Assembly (NCBI RefSeq): GCF_001438845.1
Contig: NZ_JQCL01000074.1
Span: 104,327-168,326 of the forward strand
Reading direction: 5' to 3'
Length of the DNA: 64,000 nucleotides
Origin: Lactiplantibacillus xiangfangensis
Lineage (GTDB): Bacteria > Bacillota > Bacilli > Lactobacillales > Lactobacillaceae
The position numbers were made by a program, and so were the translations under genes. Below, piece by piece: positions 49,726-59,382 of the stretch. How positions within the stretch are numbered: the stretch's first letter is position 1; every line of letters begins with the position of its first letter. The notes beneath the pieces were generated by a model that did no database searches, was not told the origin of the DNA, and worked only from the letters and a program-made list of their open reading frames with translations.

Positions 49726-50901
49726 TTAATCCTCCTGATCAGTGAATAATACAATCCCTAACTCGTGTGGGGCGCCATTATAAATCGCCGTTTCAGTAAT
49801 AATCAATTCTTGTTGTAAATTACGTACCTTTAAGTGAACATAGGTTGGATTTTCTAGCAACGCCGCGTAAAACTGACGCTCATTATGCACCGGTTTACGG
49901 TTACATTCTAAAATAACGTCACCTAGTTCTATATTCAATTTGTCCGCCGGAGTATGTTTGCGCAGTCCAATAACCCGCACACCTTGGTCCGTATCTGAAA
50001 AACGAAACGCTTGGTGCTGGTCATGATAACGGTGTTGCATTAAGATTCCCCAAGTTAACACAACGACTACACCCATGAGAACAAGTAACCACTGCGGACT
50101 TAAAGCTGCAATTCGCGCGCCAATGGCAAGCACCAGCGCAACGGCCGCAACAACACCGTACCGTTTGGCCAAGCGTAACCACGCCACCTTTGGTAATTGC
50201 TTATACACCCGAACGCTCATCCCCAATAGCAGTGGCAGTAAAATCAAGCTGAAAGAGCGCTGACCAACCATAAAAACGGGCCACCAGCTAAACATAGCGT
50301 GTAGCCAGTCTCCAGGCACTAACACGGCTACCGGCAATACGAGCAACTGTTGCCACCGATAACGCACGATGCGCTTACCCCGCTGGTCTGGTTGCAATTC
50401 GGGTGAATCACCCTGATTCCGGTGCCAACGTAATAAGATCGCCGTTACGGCTAAAATCACGGCCAATAAGACAAGCCCGTTAATCAGTAAACCACCGCTC
50501 ATACTGGTGGTTGTAACGCCGTACCGTTGCAGTGCACCGCCCACCATCGTTAACTGTGGACTATACAGCCAATAAATCAGCCAGCTTAAGCCGAAAACCG
50601 TCACCGGCAGCAACGCGAACGGGACGACAATCAAACTAATAACTGCGATTAGCTCATAAATAACGACCCAAACAGGAGCCACGACAATTCCGAGTAAGAG
50701 GCTGATGATACTCGTCGCAAGTCCTAACAATACACCGTCCACTAAAAAGTGGCGGACCTCAACGAACTGCGCATTTATCGCACTTCGATAATGATGCCGT
50801 TCGTAGTTGACCCGCCGACGTGCGGTCATATAACTGCGAAGCAGCCCCAGCCAAACTAATGGCTGTAAAAAAAATAATTCTAAGACTTTCAATACCTGCA
50901 T
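49726..50901 (-). CDS. PDZ-domain membrane protein (MinJ-like)
   Basis: This is a 391-aa integral membrane protein with about seven to eight helices, then a C-terminal PDZ domain at roughly 305-385 (GVRVIGLRKHTPADKLNIELGDVILECN). The topology and size resemble Bacillus MinJ (YvjD), which bridges DivIVA and MinD at cell poles and is encoded in the same neighbourhood. The identification rests on topology and the PDZ domain, so it is tentative. The start is ATG, 8 nt after AGGAG. It precedes phoP by 5 nt, which places it in the phoPR operon. Confidence 0.7.
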   Translation of the reverse strand: MQVLKVLELFFLQPLVWLGLLRSYMTARRRVNYERHHYRSAINAQFVEVRHFLVDGVLLGLATSIISLLLGIVVAPVWVVIYELIAVISLIVVPFALLPVTVFGLSWLIYWLYSPQLTMVGGALQRYGVTTTSMSGGLLINGLVLLAVILAVTAILLRWHRNQGDSPELQPDQRGKRIVRYRWQQLLVLPVAVLVPGDWLHAMFSWWPVFMVGQRSFSLILLPLLLGMSVRVYKQLPKVAWLRLAKRYGVVAAVALVLAIGARIAALSPQWLLVLMGVVVVLTWGILMQHRYHDQHQAFRFSDTDQGVRVIGLRKHTPADKLNIELGDVILECNRKPVHNERQFYAALLENPTYVHLKVRNLQQELIITETAIYNGAPHELGIVLFTDQED

Positions 50902-50933
50902 GCACGTGACTCCTAACGTTAAACTCTGAAGTT

Positions 50934-50962
50934 AGTATAGCATTTTTAACGGGCCAGACCAA
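50934..50962 (-). promoter_or_regulatory. Promoter of the PDZ-phoP-phoR operon
   Basis: TTGGTC, a 17-bp spacer and TATACT lie on the minus strand about 30 bp before the PDZ-protein ATG. Confidence 0.6.
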
Positions 50963-51030
50963 TATTGTTTACAGTGGGAAAGTCTTGGTATCAATGTATT
51001 AATACTAAGATATTATTAATAATAATTAGT

Positions 51031-51077
51031 AAAAAATACTGAACGCCTTCACTAACTACCATGACGTCCAGTATTCA
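51031..51077 (-). terminator. Terminator after prfB
   Basis: AATACTGGACG pairs with CGTTCAGTATT around a loop of about 25 nt, followed by a T run on the minus strand. Confidence 0.8.
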
Positions 51078-51083
51078 ACAAAA

Positions 51084-52200
51084 CTAATGCGGATTACGTT
51101 GTGCTAATTTCCACTGTAAGTAAGCATCGATAAACGGGTCTAAATCCCCGTCCATCACGGCTTGACCATCATGCGTTTCGTAATTCGTACGGTGATCTTT
51201 GACCATTGTATACGGATGGAAGACGTAGGAGCGAATTTGTGAGCCCCAACCAATATCCATCTGCTTGCCTTGAATTGCAGCCCGTTCCTGAGCCTTCTTT
51301 TCTTCTTCACGTTCGTAAAGTTTAGCACGTAACATGTTCAGCGCCGTCTGTCGGTTTTGTAACTGCGACCGCTGTGCCTGACTGGCGACAACGATTCCGG
51401 TTGGAATATGCGTGATTCGCACCGCCGACGAAGTCTTATTAACGTGTTGTCCACCAGCACCACTAGCCCGGTAAACATCGACCTTCAAATCATCTGGCCG
51501 AATTTCCACGTCAACCGTGTCGTCCAATTCAGGCATCACGTCCACACTGGCAAACGAGGTATGCCGTCGCCCAGCAGCGTCGAATGGTGAAATCCGCACG
51601 AGTCGATGAACGCCCTTTTCAGAACGCAAATAACCGTAGGCGTTGTGCCCACTGATTAACAACGTGACGCTCTTAATTCCAGCTTCGTCGCCCGCTTGAT
51701 AATCGACCGTTTCGACCCCGAACTCGTGACTCGCCGCCCAGCGCGTATACATTCGTAATAGCATTGCGCCCCAGTCCTGTGATTCCGTTCCACCAGCGCC
51801 AGGATGGATTTCAATAATGGCGTTGTTACGGTCATAGGGCCCGTCGAGTAGTAAGTTTAACCGGTATTGCTGTAAGTCGTGCTGCGCCTTGTCAAAATCA
51901 CGTTCAAACTCGGCTTGCATGTCCGCATCCGGTTCCTCATTCAAAAGTTCGTAGGCAACGGTCAGGTCACCAACTTCATCTGCAAGTTGCTTGTAAGCGT
52001 CGTATTTTCCCTTGAGCTCGTTATTGTCATCGATCACTTTTTGAGCTGCGGCTTGGTCATCCCAAAACCCAGGTTCAGCCATTCGGGCCTCGTTTTCCTG
52101 GATGCCTTCATTGAGGGCATCTAAGTCAAAGTGACCCCCTAAAGTCGGCGATGGCACTTTGCATTTCTTCAATTAGATGTTTATATTCACTTAATTCCAC
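51084..52200 (-). CDS. prfB: Peptide chain release factor 2 (with programmed +1 frameshift)
   Basis: RF2 terminates translation at UGA and UAA. The first 24 codons start at GTG 52200 (GAAGG 7 nt upstream) and end at an in-frame TGA (52126-52128) in the context AGGGGG-TCA-CTT-TGA-C, the classical +1 shift site with an internal SD. Reading continues in the +1 frame from GAC at 52127 to 51084, giving about 371 aa. The main part contains the GGQ motif in [16 protein letters not shown] and the recognition region [19 protein letters not shown]. It lies downstream of secA. Confidence 0.97.
52121..52140 (-). promoter_or_regulatory. prfB +1 frameshift site
   Basis: An internal SD AGGGGG, then TCA CTT TGA C, is the autoregulatory signal. 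Slow termination at UGA when RF2 is scarce allows the ribosome to slip from CUU to UUU and read on. Confidence 0.96.
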
Positions 52201-52241
52201 AAAGAACCCTTCTTTCAACTTATTTCATAATAGAATTTATT

Positions 52242-52280
52242 GGCAAAACGAGCCCGGGACCGCAGTCTCAGACTCGTTAA
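52242..52280 (-). terminator. Hairpin between secA and prfB
   Basis: AACGAGTCTGAGAC pairs with GTCCCGGGCTCGTT (with mismatches) around TGCG, followed by a short T run. It is probably a partial terminator. Confidence 0.55.
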
Positions 52281-52297
52281 AATGCTTTATTCGTTAA

Positions 52298-54658
52298 TTA
52301 ACGTTGGATATTTTGACGAATTTCAGACTTCATGAAGAGACGGGTCGTATCGTAATCGATATCGGCAACCGTTTCTTCAAACATCTGATAACCATCACGT
52401 TGATATTCAACCAGTGGGTTCAACTGACCATAACCACGTAAACCGATTGACTGACGTAATTGGTCCATGGCATCAATGTGATCCGTCCAGTGTGAGTCAA
52501 CCACACGTAAAATAACAACTTTTTCGAATTCCAACATCTGGCCTTCGTCGTACAATTGTTTAGCCTTATCAGCGTAAACCTTGTCGACTAAGTCCATCAA
52601 GTACTTTTCAACTTCTTCAGCTGACTTACCCTTAAGGTCCGCTTCACTGATGGAGTCTTCTTTAACCATTGCAGACTGTGCAAAGTCAACGATTGCAGCG
52701 TAATCCGGATTCTTTGGATCCTGCATGTGTAATTGAACGGTCCGTTCAACGGTCCGCTTAATCATTGGCATGATGACTGGTTTCAATGACTTGTCTTCCA
52801 TGATGACTTGTTGACGTTCACCGTAAATCACTTCACGTTGTGCCCGCATCACATCATCGTATTGCAAAACGTTCTTCCGGGAGTCGTAGTTATTCCCTTC
52901 AACCCGTTTCTGCGCTGATTCAACTTGGCGCGTGATCATCCGTGATTGGATAACCGCATCGTCATCTTCCACGTTCATCCGTTGCAAGAAACTCTTGATC
53001 CGTTCGGAACCGAACCGCAACATCAAGTCATCTTCCAAGGATAAGTAGAATTGTGACATACCAGGATCACCTTGACGACCTGAACGGCCCCGTAACTGAT
53101 TATCAATCCGGCGTGATTCATGACGTTCAGTCCCAATAACGGCTAAACCGCCAAGTTCTTTAACACCAGGTCCTAATTTGATATCAGTCCCACGACCGGC
53201 CATGTTGGTGGCAATCGTAACGGCGCCACGTTGACCCGCGTTCGCCACGATATCGGCTTCCTTAGCATGGTTCTTGGCGTTCAAGACCACGTGCGGTACG
53301 CCGGCTTCATCGAGACGGTGTGACAAGTATTCAGAAGTTTCAACGGCGACCGTCCCAATTAACATTGGTTGGCCCTTCTTGTATAACGTCTGAATTTCTT
53401 TAACAACCGCGTTAAACTTACTCCGCAACGTTGGGTAGAGTAAATCTGAACGGTCATCACGAATCATTGGACGGTTGGTTGGAATGGTGATAACTTCCAT
53501 GTTGTAAATTTCACGGAATTCTTCCTGTTCAGTCTTTGCCGTCCCGGTCATCCCGGAAAGTTTCTTATACATCCGGAATAAGTTTTGATAAGTGATATTG
53601 GCCATGGTCTTAGTTTCTTCTTGAATCTCGACGTGTTCCTTGGCTTCAATCGCTTGATGCAAACCGTCAGAGAAACGCCGACCATCCATGATCCGTCCCG
53701 TAAAGGAATCAACGATCAATGCTTGACCGTCCTGAATCACGTAGTCCTTATCTTTTAACATAATGTAGTTCGCACGTAACGCTTCATCCAAGTAATGGTT
53801 TAACGCCGTGTTATCCGTATCATAGAGGTTCTCTAAGCCAAAGTACTTCTCAGCCTTACGAATCCCTTCGTCTAACAATGCGACCGTCTTAGATTCAAGG
53901 TCAACCTTGTAATCTTCGTCCTTGGTCAGCGTCTTCGCAAAGCGGTCCGCCCGTTTGTACATGCCAGTCGTCCCTTCGGATTGACCAGAAATAATCAACG
54001 GCGTCCGCGCTTCATCAATTAAGATGGAGTCAACTTCATCAATAATGGCGAAGTTTAGTGGCCGTTGAACCATATCTTCACGGTAAACCACCATGTTATC
54101 ACGTAAGTAATCAAACCCAATTTCACCGTTAGTTGAATAAGTAATATCAGCGTTGTACGCTGCACGCTTTTCTTCAGGCGACTTTTCAGCGCCGTTAATA
54201 CCGACACTCATCCCTAACCAGTGGTACAATTCACCCATTTCAGTCGCATCACGCGCTGATAGGTATTCGTTGACCGTTACAACGTGCACACCTTTGCCGG
54301 AAATGGCGTTTAAGTAGACGGGCATCGTTGCCGTTAACGTCTTACCTTCACCAGTTTTCATTTCGGCAATATCGCCTTCGTGTAACACGATTCCCCCAAG
54401 GATCTGAACGTGGAACGGGTAAAGTCCTAGTACCCGCTTAGCACCTTCACGCGCCGTCGCAAATGCTTCTGGCAACAAATCGTCTAGCGATTCGCCCTCC
54501 TTGTACCGTTCCTGAAATTCTGGGGTCTTTGCTTGTAAGTCAGCATCGCTTAATTTGGCATATTCGTCAGCATAAGCTTCAACTTTATTGGCAGTCTTGT
54601 CGAGACGCCGAATAATCCGCTTATCACTCTCGACCCAGCGTTTTAAAATGTTGGCCAT
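52298..54658 (-). CDS. secA: Protein translocase ATPase SecA
   Basis: This motor ATPase drives preproteins through SecYEG. It is 786 aa with Walker A TGEGKT (102-107), Walker B in [13 protein letters not shown], the preprotein-crosslinking domain and helicase motif [10 protein letters not shown] (MAGRGTDI), and the C-terminal scaffold/wing. It ends at [11 protein letters not shown] without the Cys-rich zinc tail present in Bacillus or E. coli SecA. The start is ATG behind GAGAGG. Confidence 0.98.
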   Translation of the reverse strand: MANILKRWVESDKRIIRRLDKTANKVEAYADEYAKLSDADLQAKTPEFQERYKEGESLDDLLPEAFATAREGAKRVLGLYPFHVQILGGIVLHEGDIAEMKTGEGKTLTATMPVYLNAISGKGVHVVTVNEYLSARDATEMGELYHWLGMSVGINGAEKSPEEKRAAYNADITYSTNGEIGFDYLRDNMVVYREDMVQRPLNFAIIDEVDSILIDEARTPLIISGQSEGTTGMYKRADRFAKTLTKDEDYKVDLESKTVALLDEGIRKAEKYFGLENLYDTDNTALNHYLDEALRANYIMLKDKDYVIQDGQALIVDSFTGRIMDGRRFSDGLHQAIEAKEHVEIQEETKTMANITYQNLFRMYKKLSGMTGTAKTEQEEFREIYNMEVITIPTNRPMIRDDRSDLLYPTLRSKFNAVVKEIQTLYKKGQPMLIGTVAVETSEYLSHRLDEAGVPHVVLNAKNHAKEADIVANAGQRGAVTIATNMAGRGTDIKLGPGVKELGGLAVIGTERHESRRIDNQLRGRSGRQGDPGMSQFYLSLEDDLMLRFGSERIKSFLQRMNVEDDDAVIQSRMITRQVESAQKRVEGNNYDSRKNVLQYDDVMRAQREVIYGERQQVIMEDKSLKPVIMPMIKRTVERTVQLHMQDPKNPDYAAIVDFAQSAMVKEDSISEADLKGKSAEEVEKYLMDLVDKVYADKAKQLYDEGQMLEFEKVVILRVVDSHWTDHIDAMDQLRQSIGLRGYGQLNPLVEYQRDGYQMFEETVADIDYDTTRLFMKSEIRQNIQR

Positions 54659-54759
54659 TTACGTATCCTCTCCAAATAATAATAATTAAGTATCGTTTCA
54701 ATTAGTCTATTTTCAAAATAAAATACCATTTGTCATTTTACCATTTTTTACGAGTAATG

Positions 54760-54799
54760 AAAACAGCGCGCTATCAATGTAACCGATAACGCGCGCTTT
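54760..54799 (-). terminator. Second terminator after hpf
   Basis: AGCGCGCGTTATC and GATAGCGCGCT form a strong stem with a TTTTC tail on the minus strand. It backs up the first terminator just before it. Confidence 0.75.
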
Positions 54800-54802
54800 A
54801 TT

Positions 54803-54845
54803 AAAAAAAGAAAGAACCGACCATCGACATGGCCCGCTCTTTCGT
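54803..54845 (-). terminator. First terminator after hpf
   Basis: GAAAGAGCGGGCC pairs with GGTCGGTTCTTTC around an 8-nt loop, with seven T following. Confidence 0.8.
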
Positions 54846-54858
54846 TAATAATCTTAAA

Positions 54859-55425
54859 TTATTGATTGTCGTCGGTTTCAATCAAACCGTAACGGCCATC
54901 GTTACGCCGATAGACGATGTTGATCGCATCCGTTTCTGCGTCTTGATAGATAAAGAAATCGTGGCCCAGCATATCCATTTGAAGGATTGCTTCTTCATTA
55001 TCCATTGGCTTTAAAGCCACCCGCTTCGTACGTACAACGTCTAACTTATCGTCCTGATCATTGTCTGCAGCGGCAACCGTTTCATCAGTTGCTGCAAAGT
55101 CAATCGCTTTATAACCCTTTTCACGGGATTTACGGTTAACTTTCGTCTTATACTTGCGGATTTGGCGTTCCAACTTGTCGGTAACCAAATCAACACTAGC
55201 ATACATATCAGGAGAAGTTTCTTCTGCCCGGAGAACTAAATATGGAAGTGGAATCGTAACTTCGACCTTAGCAGTCTTATCTGGGTGAATCTTCAAGTTA
55301 ACATGGGCAATGGAATCGACGTCATTGCCGAAATACTTTTGTAACTTCCCCACCCGTTTTTGAACATAGTCTCGAATAGCCTGGGTCACTTCGATATTTT
55401 CACCGCGAATATTAAAATTTAGCAT
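54859..55425 (-). CDS. hpf: Ribosome hibernation-promoting factor (long form)
   Basis: This protein binds the 30S decoding region in stationary phase and joins 70S particles into 100S dimers. It is 188 aa. The N-terminal HPF/YfiA domain (about 1-100; NIRGENIEVTQAIRDYVQKRVGKLQKYF) is joined by an acidic linker to the C-terminal dimerisation domain (VVRTKRVALKPMDNEEAILQMDMLGHDFFIYQD), which defines the long Firmicute form. The start is ATG behind GGGAGAG. A cre-like site in its promoter suggests carbon-source control, as described for yfiA in Lactococcus. Confidence 0.97.
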   Translation of the reverse strand: MLNFNIRGENIEVTQAIRDYVQKRVGKLQKYFGNDVDSIAHVNLKIHPDKTAKVEVTIPLPYLVLRAEETSPDMYASVDLVTDKLERQIRKYKTKVNRKSREKGYKAIDFAATDETVAAADNDQDDKLDVVRTKRVALKPMDNEEAILQMDMLGHDFFIYQDAETDAINIVYRRNDGRYGLIETDDNQ

Positions 55426-55505
55426 AGATCTTCTCTCCCTTCACACACATTACTGTGTACCCAAAGCGACCAAAGGACCACTCTTCAATCGCTTTGCTTA
55501 TTTTT

Positions 55506-55534
55506 ATTATAATAGAAAGCGCTACAATAAACAA
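55506..55534 (-). promoter_or_regulatory. hpf promoter with overlapping cre-like site
   Basis: TTGTTT, a 17-bp spacer and a perfect TATAAT. Within the spacer (55514-55527), TTGTAGCGCTTTCT has one perfect cre half (GCGCTTTC) and 10 of 14 matches to TGAAAGCGCTTTCA overall. Confidence 0.6.
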
Positions 55535-55558
55535 TCCAAACGGCGTTTTTCATCATAA

Positions 55559-56239
55559 TTAACGAGCCAAAGTTAGCCCCGTTACTGACTTGGCACCGTT
55601 TTCGATAATTAGGTCAGCCGCGTGCCGCATCGTTCGCCCAGTTGTATAAATATCATCAACTAAAATCACGCGCTGCTGTCGAAGCCGTTCAGTGCCCATC
55701 ACGAGCTTAAACGGCTGGGGCGTCGCCATCCGATCTTGGCGGGCCTTTTGGGATTGAGCCACCCCTTTTTCTTGTACCAACGTTGCTAGCCCGTCCACTT
55801 GATTTAAACCATCCGTCAGCCACCCGGTAACCTGATTAAAGCCCCGGGTTACCATGGTACTCGCCGTAACTGGGATAGTTAACACAACGTCACCAGCTAG
55901 CTGATTGACCGTAGTCTGCATCAACGTTGAAAATACCGCTCGTACCCGGTAATCTCCCCGAAACTTGTATTGCTGAAAATAATTATGCATGGCATCATTG
56001 TAAGTAAATAACGCAACGTTATGAAAAGGCTGGTTGCTGGGCCAACGCTGACAGTCTGGGCAAAGCCGCCGACTAGTTTGTGCACGCCCGCACCCCGGGC
56101 AAGCGGTTGACCGTTCAATCCGGGTAAAGCTTTGCCAACAAGTGGCGCACACAACGGGGTGCGGTAGTGGCTGCCAGCTTAACAGCCACTGTAGACTCGC
56201 CTTATGATGAATGTTCTGATGACACAATAGGCATTGCAC
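55559..56239 (-). CDS. comFC: ComFC-type phosphoribosyltransferase-like competence protein
   Basis: This is a ComF-family protein acting in DNA uptake. From the GTG at 56239 it is 226 aa and begins MQCLLCHQ. It has zinc-finger Cys pairs (CLLC, CATC, CPGC, CPDC) and then a PRTase domain with the loop ILVDDIYTTGRTM. The start region overlaps the comFA 3' end by 38 nt. The frame is open far upstream inside comFA, but that part has no ComF homology. Its ribosome site is weak, so translation probably depends on comFA. Confidence 0.88.
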   Translation of the reverse strand: MQCLLCHQNIHHKASLQWLLSWQPLPHPVVCATCWQSFTRIERSTACPGCGRAQTSRRLCPDCQRWPSNQPFHNVALFTYNDAMHNYFQQYKFRGDYRVRAVFSTLMQTTVNQLAGDVVLTIPVTASTMVTRGFNQVTGWLTDGLNQVDGLATLVQEKGVAQSQKARQDRMATPQPFKLVMGTERLRQQRVILVDDIYTTGRTMRHAADLIIENGAKSVTGLTLAR

Positions 56240-57554
56240 GTTGCAGTCGCCGTCCTTTCTGGTTGACCAGTTTAATTTGTCGCCGGGCATTTTTGATGGT
56301 CCGGGCGTAACTCGCACATAGGAACCAAACGAGGCCATCAGGACGGTCCCGACTGCGCCCAACCCGCCCGGCAATCTGAACTAACGCAGCGGTCGAAAAG
56401 ATAGAATCGTCGGCTCCTAACACGATGACATCAATACCGGGCAACGTTACACCCCGCTCCAAAATCGTGGTAGTCACTAAAAATTGCACCTGATGGTCAC
56501 GCATTCGTTGTACTTTTTCCAGCCGTTCCGGGTCCGTGGAATGGACGGTCAGCCCATTTAACGTTGGCACCGCCCGTTCGATTGCCGCTTTAACTTGCGC
56601 TAACTGAGCGACGCGGGGGACGAATAGTAAGAATCGTTGGTGCGACTTGGCATAGGCCGTTAATTTACGTCGCAAACACGGCGGGAGTTGCCCCCGTGTG
56701 ATGGTCCGCCACCAGTGCGGTTGTAGGCTGACCTTAATCGTTGGCAACAAGTGCTGGTGGAAGCGCAGTGGCAAATAGCTGATACTGAGTTGTCTCCGCC
56801 GCACCTGTCGCAGTAACTCGCGACTAGGCGTAGCCGTCATATACAGTAAGGCACCGTTCGGTTTAACGGCTTGATTGACCGCGTAATGTAACCGCGGATT
56901 TGTCGCAAACGGAAACGCATCCACTTCGTCAATAATTAAGACGTCAAACGCCGATCGAAACCGTAACAGTTGATGCGTCGTACAAATCGTTAACTGACAG
57001 TACCGGTACGGCTCATCACTCCGACCGTGTAGGAGCGCGATTTCGGCGTCTTGGAACGCGGCCTGTAACCTAGGCGCTAACTCCAAACAAACGTCGACCC
57101 GCGGGGAAGCCAGCGCACAGCGCAAGCCCTGGCTGAGGGCCCAGGCTAACCCTGGAAACAGCATTTCCGTTTTTCCCGCACCGGTGACCGCCCACAACAG
57201 GTGCCGACCGCGCTGCTCAAAATTAGTCCGGACCCGTTCGGCACACTCGGCCTGTTGGGACGTCAATTTCCCCTGCCAGCTACAAGTGGGATAATTCAAA
57301 AATTCATTTGGTTCTGGAATGTGATAGAGTGAGGTTAAGGTACTAACCCGGCCCAAATTCAGACACTGATAACAGTAATATTGTTGATTAGGTAGCTGTG
57401 CCATGGTTGCCGTTAAGTTACTGCCACAACGATTGCAGCGCAACGTCTGGCCATTTCTTTGAATTCCCACCATCTTTTGAGCCTCTGCGGGTAAATCTCT
57501 AGCTTCATCGGGCGTTAAGCAGAGTTGGCGACCATAGAGTGCTGATTTTTCCAT
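56202..57554 (-). CDS. comFA: ComFA-type DNA-uptake helicase
   Basis: This is an ATP-dependent DNA translocase of the competence machinery, 450 aa. The N-terminal zinc site CNRCGS...CYQC lies at about 40-64, Walker A is WAVTGAGKTEML, the DEVD box sits in LIIDEVDAFPF, and the helicase C-domain motif is TTTILERGVTLPGIDV with QIAGRVGRS. The start is ATG, 7 nt after AGGAGGTG. It forms the comF operon with comFC. Whether the organism is naturally competent cannot be told from this window. Confidence 0.94.
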   Translation of the reverse strand: MEKSALYGRQLCLTPDEARDLPAEAQKMVGIQRNGQTLRCNRCGSNLTATMAQLPNQQYYCYQCLNLGRVSTLTSLYHIPEPNEFLNYPTCSWQGKLTSQQAECAERVRTNFEQRGRHLLWAVTGAGKTEMLFPGLAWALSQGLRCALASPRVDVCLELAPRLQAAFQDAEIALLHGRSDEPYRYCQLTICTTHQLLRFRSAFDVLIIDEVDAFPFATNPRLHYAVNQAVKPNGALLYMTATPSRELLRQVRRRQLSISYLPLRFHQHLLPTIKVSLQPHWWRTITRGQLPPCLRRKLTAYAKSHQRFLLFVPRVAQLAQVKAAIERAVPTLNGLTVHSTDPERLEKVQRMRDHQVQFLVTTTILERGVTLPGIDVIVLGADDSIFSTAALVQIAGRVGRSRDRPDGLVWFLCASYARTIKNARRQIKLVNQKGRRLQRAMPIVSSEHSS

Positions 57555-57621
57555 TAAACTGCACCTCCTATCAATAACATCCGAATAACTGAGCCAAACA
57601 TCTTGAAAGGAACCCTTAATT

Positions 57622-58263
57622 TTGACAAAACCATACTACACAATTCCTAAAAACACGGTTAGTGAGCAAACCATTAAGAAATCGCGCTTTATTGCCCACC
57701 TTTTTCGTATTAGTGATGAAGCTGATGCTCAGGCCAAAATCGCGCAAGTACGGGCCGATAACCCCAAAGCCAATCACAATTGCTTCGCTTACGTCTTAGG
57801 CGCAGACGATCACATCCAGCGCATGAGTGACGATGGGGAACCCGTCGGTACAGCCGGTTCTCCCATCTTAGAAGTGTTAAAAACGAACGAAATCCACGAT
57901 GTTTTAGCCGTTGTCACACGCTACTTTGGGGGCATCAAGCTTGGGGCCGGTGGTTTGATTCGGGCTTATAGTGGCGCGCCCGCACTAGCCATTGAAAGTG
58001 TCGGTAAGGTGCAACGGGTGCAACAAACAAAACTCGCCGTCACGATCGATTACCGCAACGTTGACGCGTTGAACTACTACTTGACTCAGCAAAATATGGT
58101 GACCCTAGACACCGATTACGGTGTGCAAGTCACCCTAACGATTGCGATCGACAGCGCGACACTGGCTGCCACTCAAACGGCCATTACTAACTTGCTTAGT
58201 GGGCAGGCTAGTTTTGAAGATCAGGGTGAACAATTTAACGAAGTGCCCGTTCAGTCAAACTAA
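57622..58263 (+). CDS. YigZ/YvyE family (IMPACT-like) protein
   Basis: This 213-aa protein has an N-terminal UPF0029/IMPACT domain (KKSRFIAHLFRISDEADA; SDDGEPVGTAGSPILEVL; VTRYFGGIKLGAGGLIRAYS) and a C-terminal DUF1949 ferredoxin-like domain. Its biochemical role is unsettled; eukaryotic IMPACT regulates translation. The start is TTG with AAAGGAA about 10 nt upstream; there is no nearby ATG. It is divergent from comFA, as yvyE is near comF in Bacillus. Confidence 0.9.
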   Translation: MTKPYYTIPKNTVSEQTIKKSRFIAHLFRISDEADAQAKIAQVRADNPKANHNCFAYVLGADDHIQRMSDDGEPVGTAGSPILEVLKTNEIHDVLAVVTRYFGGIKLGAGGLIRAYSGAPALAIESVGKVQRVQQTKLAVTIDYRNVDALNYYLTQQNMVTLDTDYGVQVTLTIAIDSATLAATQTAITNLLSGQASFEDQGEQFNEVPVQSN

Positions 58264-58273
58264 ATTAAGCCGC

Positions 58274-58310
58274 AAAAAAAGCGTTCGGAAAAGTTCCCGG
58301 ACGCTTTTGT
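58274..58310. terminator. Bidirectional terminator
   Basis: AAAAGCGTTCGG pairs with CCGGACGCTTTT around a short loop, with an A run before and a T run after. An outer AAGC/ACTT pairing extends it. It serves yigZ (plus) and pstS (minus). Confidence 0.85.
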
Positions 58311-58325
58311 GCGACTTAACAGTCA

Positions 58326-59228
58326 CTATTTAAGGGTCGTGATCTCACCAGATTGTCCCCGGTCGACCTTCATTGAAGTCAATGGAATGTAACCTAATTT
58401 CTTAACGAGACTACCTTGAACGCTCTTAGAAGTCATGTAAGTTAAGAAGTCCTTAACTTCGCCCTTTGGTTGACCCTTAGTATACATATGTTCGTATGCC
58501 CAGATCTTCCACTTATTGTTCGCAACGTTACTTTCAGTTGGTTTAACGTTATCAATTGAAAGTGCTTGTAAATTATCTTTAATGTAGGAGAAGGCTAAGT
58601 AGCTGATTGCACCTGGCGTCGTTCCAACGATCTTTTGAACGGTCCCATTAGAATCTTGTTCTTGGCTAGTTGCTACCTTAGCATTACCAAGGCCCCACTT
58701 TTCAAAAGTGGCCCGGGTCCCACTACCTTGAGCACGGTTAATAACAGTGATTTTTTCACTCTTACCGCCGACTTCTTTCCAGTTCGTAATCTTGCCCTGG
58801 AAGATTTTAACCAATTGATCCTTAGAAATGTTAGTTACACCAACATCTTTGTTAACCACTGGTGCCATCCCAACAACGGCGACCTTATGATCAACTAAGC
58901 CCTTAGCATCCAGGCCTTTTTGTTCTTGTGCGAACAAGTCGGAGTTACCAATGTTAACAGAGCCCTTGGCTACTTGACTTAGACCAGCTTCAGAACCGCC
59001 ACCTTGAACGTTAATCGTTACTTTGGCATGTTCATTTTGATAAGCTTGGCCAGCCTGTTCTACTAACGGTTGTAGCGCAGTCGAACCAGTCGCCACGATT
59101 TTAGTGGTCTTTGAACTGGTGCTACTGCTACTAGTATTCTTAGTACTTGTTGCAGAATTACTTCCACAACCAGCCAGTAGTACGGTAATTGTTACGGCCA
59201 GCGCCCCAAGTGTCACTGCTTTTCTCAT
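58326..59228 (-). CDS. pstS: Phosphate-binding lipoprotein PstS
   Basis: This is a second phosphate-binding protein, 300 aa from the ATG at 59228 (GGGGAG 8 nt upstream). The signal peptide ends in lipobox VLLAGC, so Cys21 would be lipidated; a Ser/Thr-rich spacer follows. Phosphate motifs match the operon copy: VATGSTALQPLVEQ, QGGGSEAGLSQV (Glu where the other has Thr/Gly) and INRAQGSGTRATFE. It is not next to permease genes and must use the PstCAB unit about 12 kb away. The frame is open 37 codons upstream without a ribosome site. Confidence 0.95.
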   Translation of the reverse strand: MRKAVTLGALAVTITVLLAGCGSNSATSTKNTSSSSTSSKTTKIVATGSTALQPLVEQAGQAYQNEHAKVTINVQGGGSEAGLSQVAKGSVNIGNSDLFAQEQKGLDAKGLVDHKVAVVGMAPVVNKDVGVTNISKDQLVKIFQGKITNWKEVGGKSEKITVINRAQGSGTRATFEKWGLGNAKVATSQEQDSNGTVQKIVGTTPGAISYLAFSYIKDNLQALSIDNVKPTESNVANNKWKIWAYEHMYTKGQPKGEVKDFLTYMTSKSVQGSLVKKLGYIPLTSMKVDRGQSGEITTLK

Positions 59229-59267
59229 AATCGAAACTCCCCTTCTCCATTTGACTATCATAATTAA

Positions 59268-59366
59268 ACAATCAATGCTGGCAGAACACCTTAGCAAGTC
59301 TGGGTAGGAAGTGCTGAATAGTGATGCGAGCATGATCACCGGCGTTCTATGCCATCCATTGATTGT
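59268..59366 (-). promoter_or_regulatory. Structured 5' leader of the second pstS
   Basis: The leader of about 150 nt contains ACAATCAATG (59357-59366) and its exact complement CATTGATTGT (59268-59277), able to close a 79-nt interior loop. No known riboswitch motif is recognised. Confidence 0.5.
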
Positions 59367-59382
59367 ATCTGGAACATTTTCA

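Noticed and set aside
51084-52172. prfB as a pseudogene because of the in-frame TGA
   Set aside because: The TGA sits in the exact recoding context AGGGGG...CTT TGA C, so the gene is intact.
56240-56374. Upstream extension of comFC inside comFA
   Set aside because: It lies in another frame of comFA and has no ComF features; the zinc-finger CLLC begins right after the GTG at 56239.
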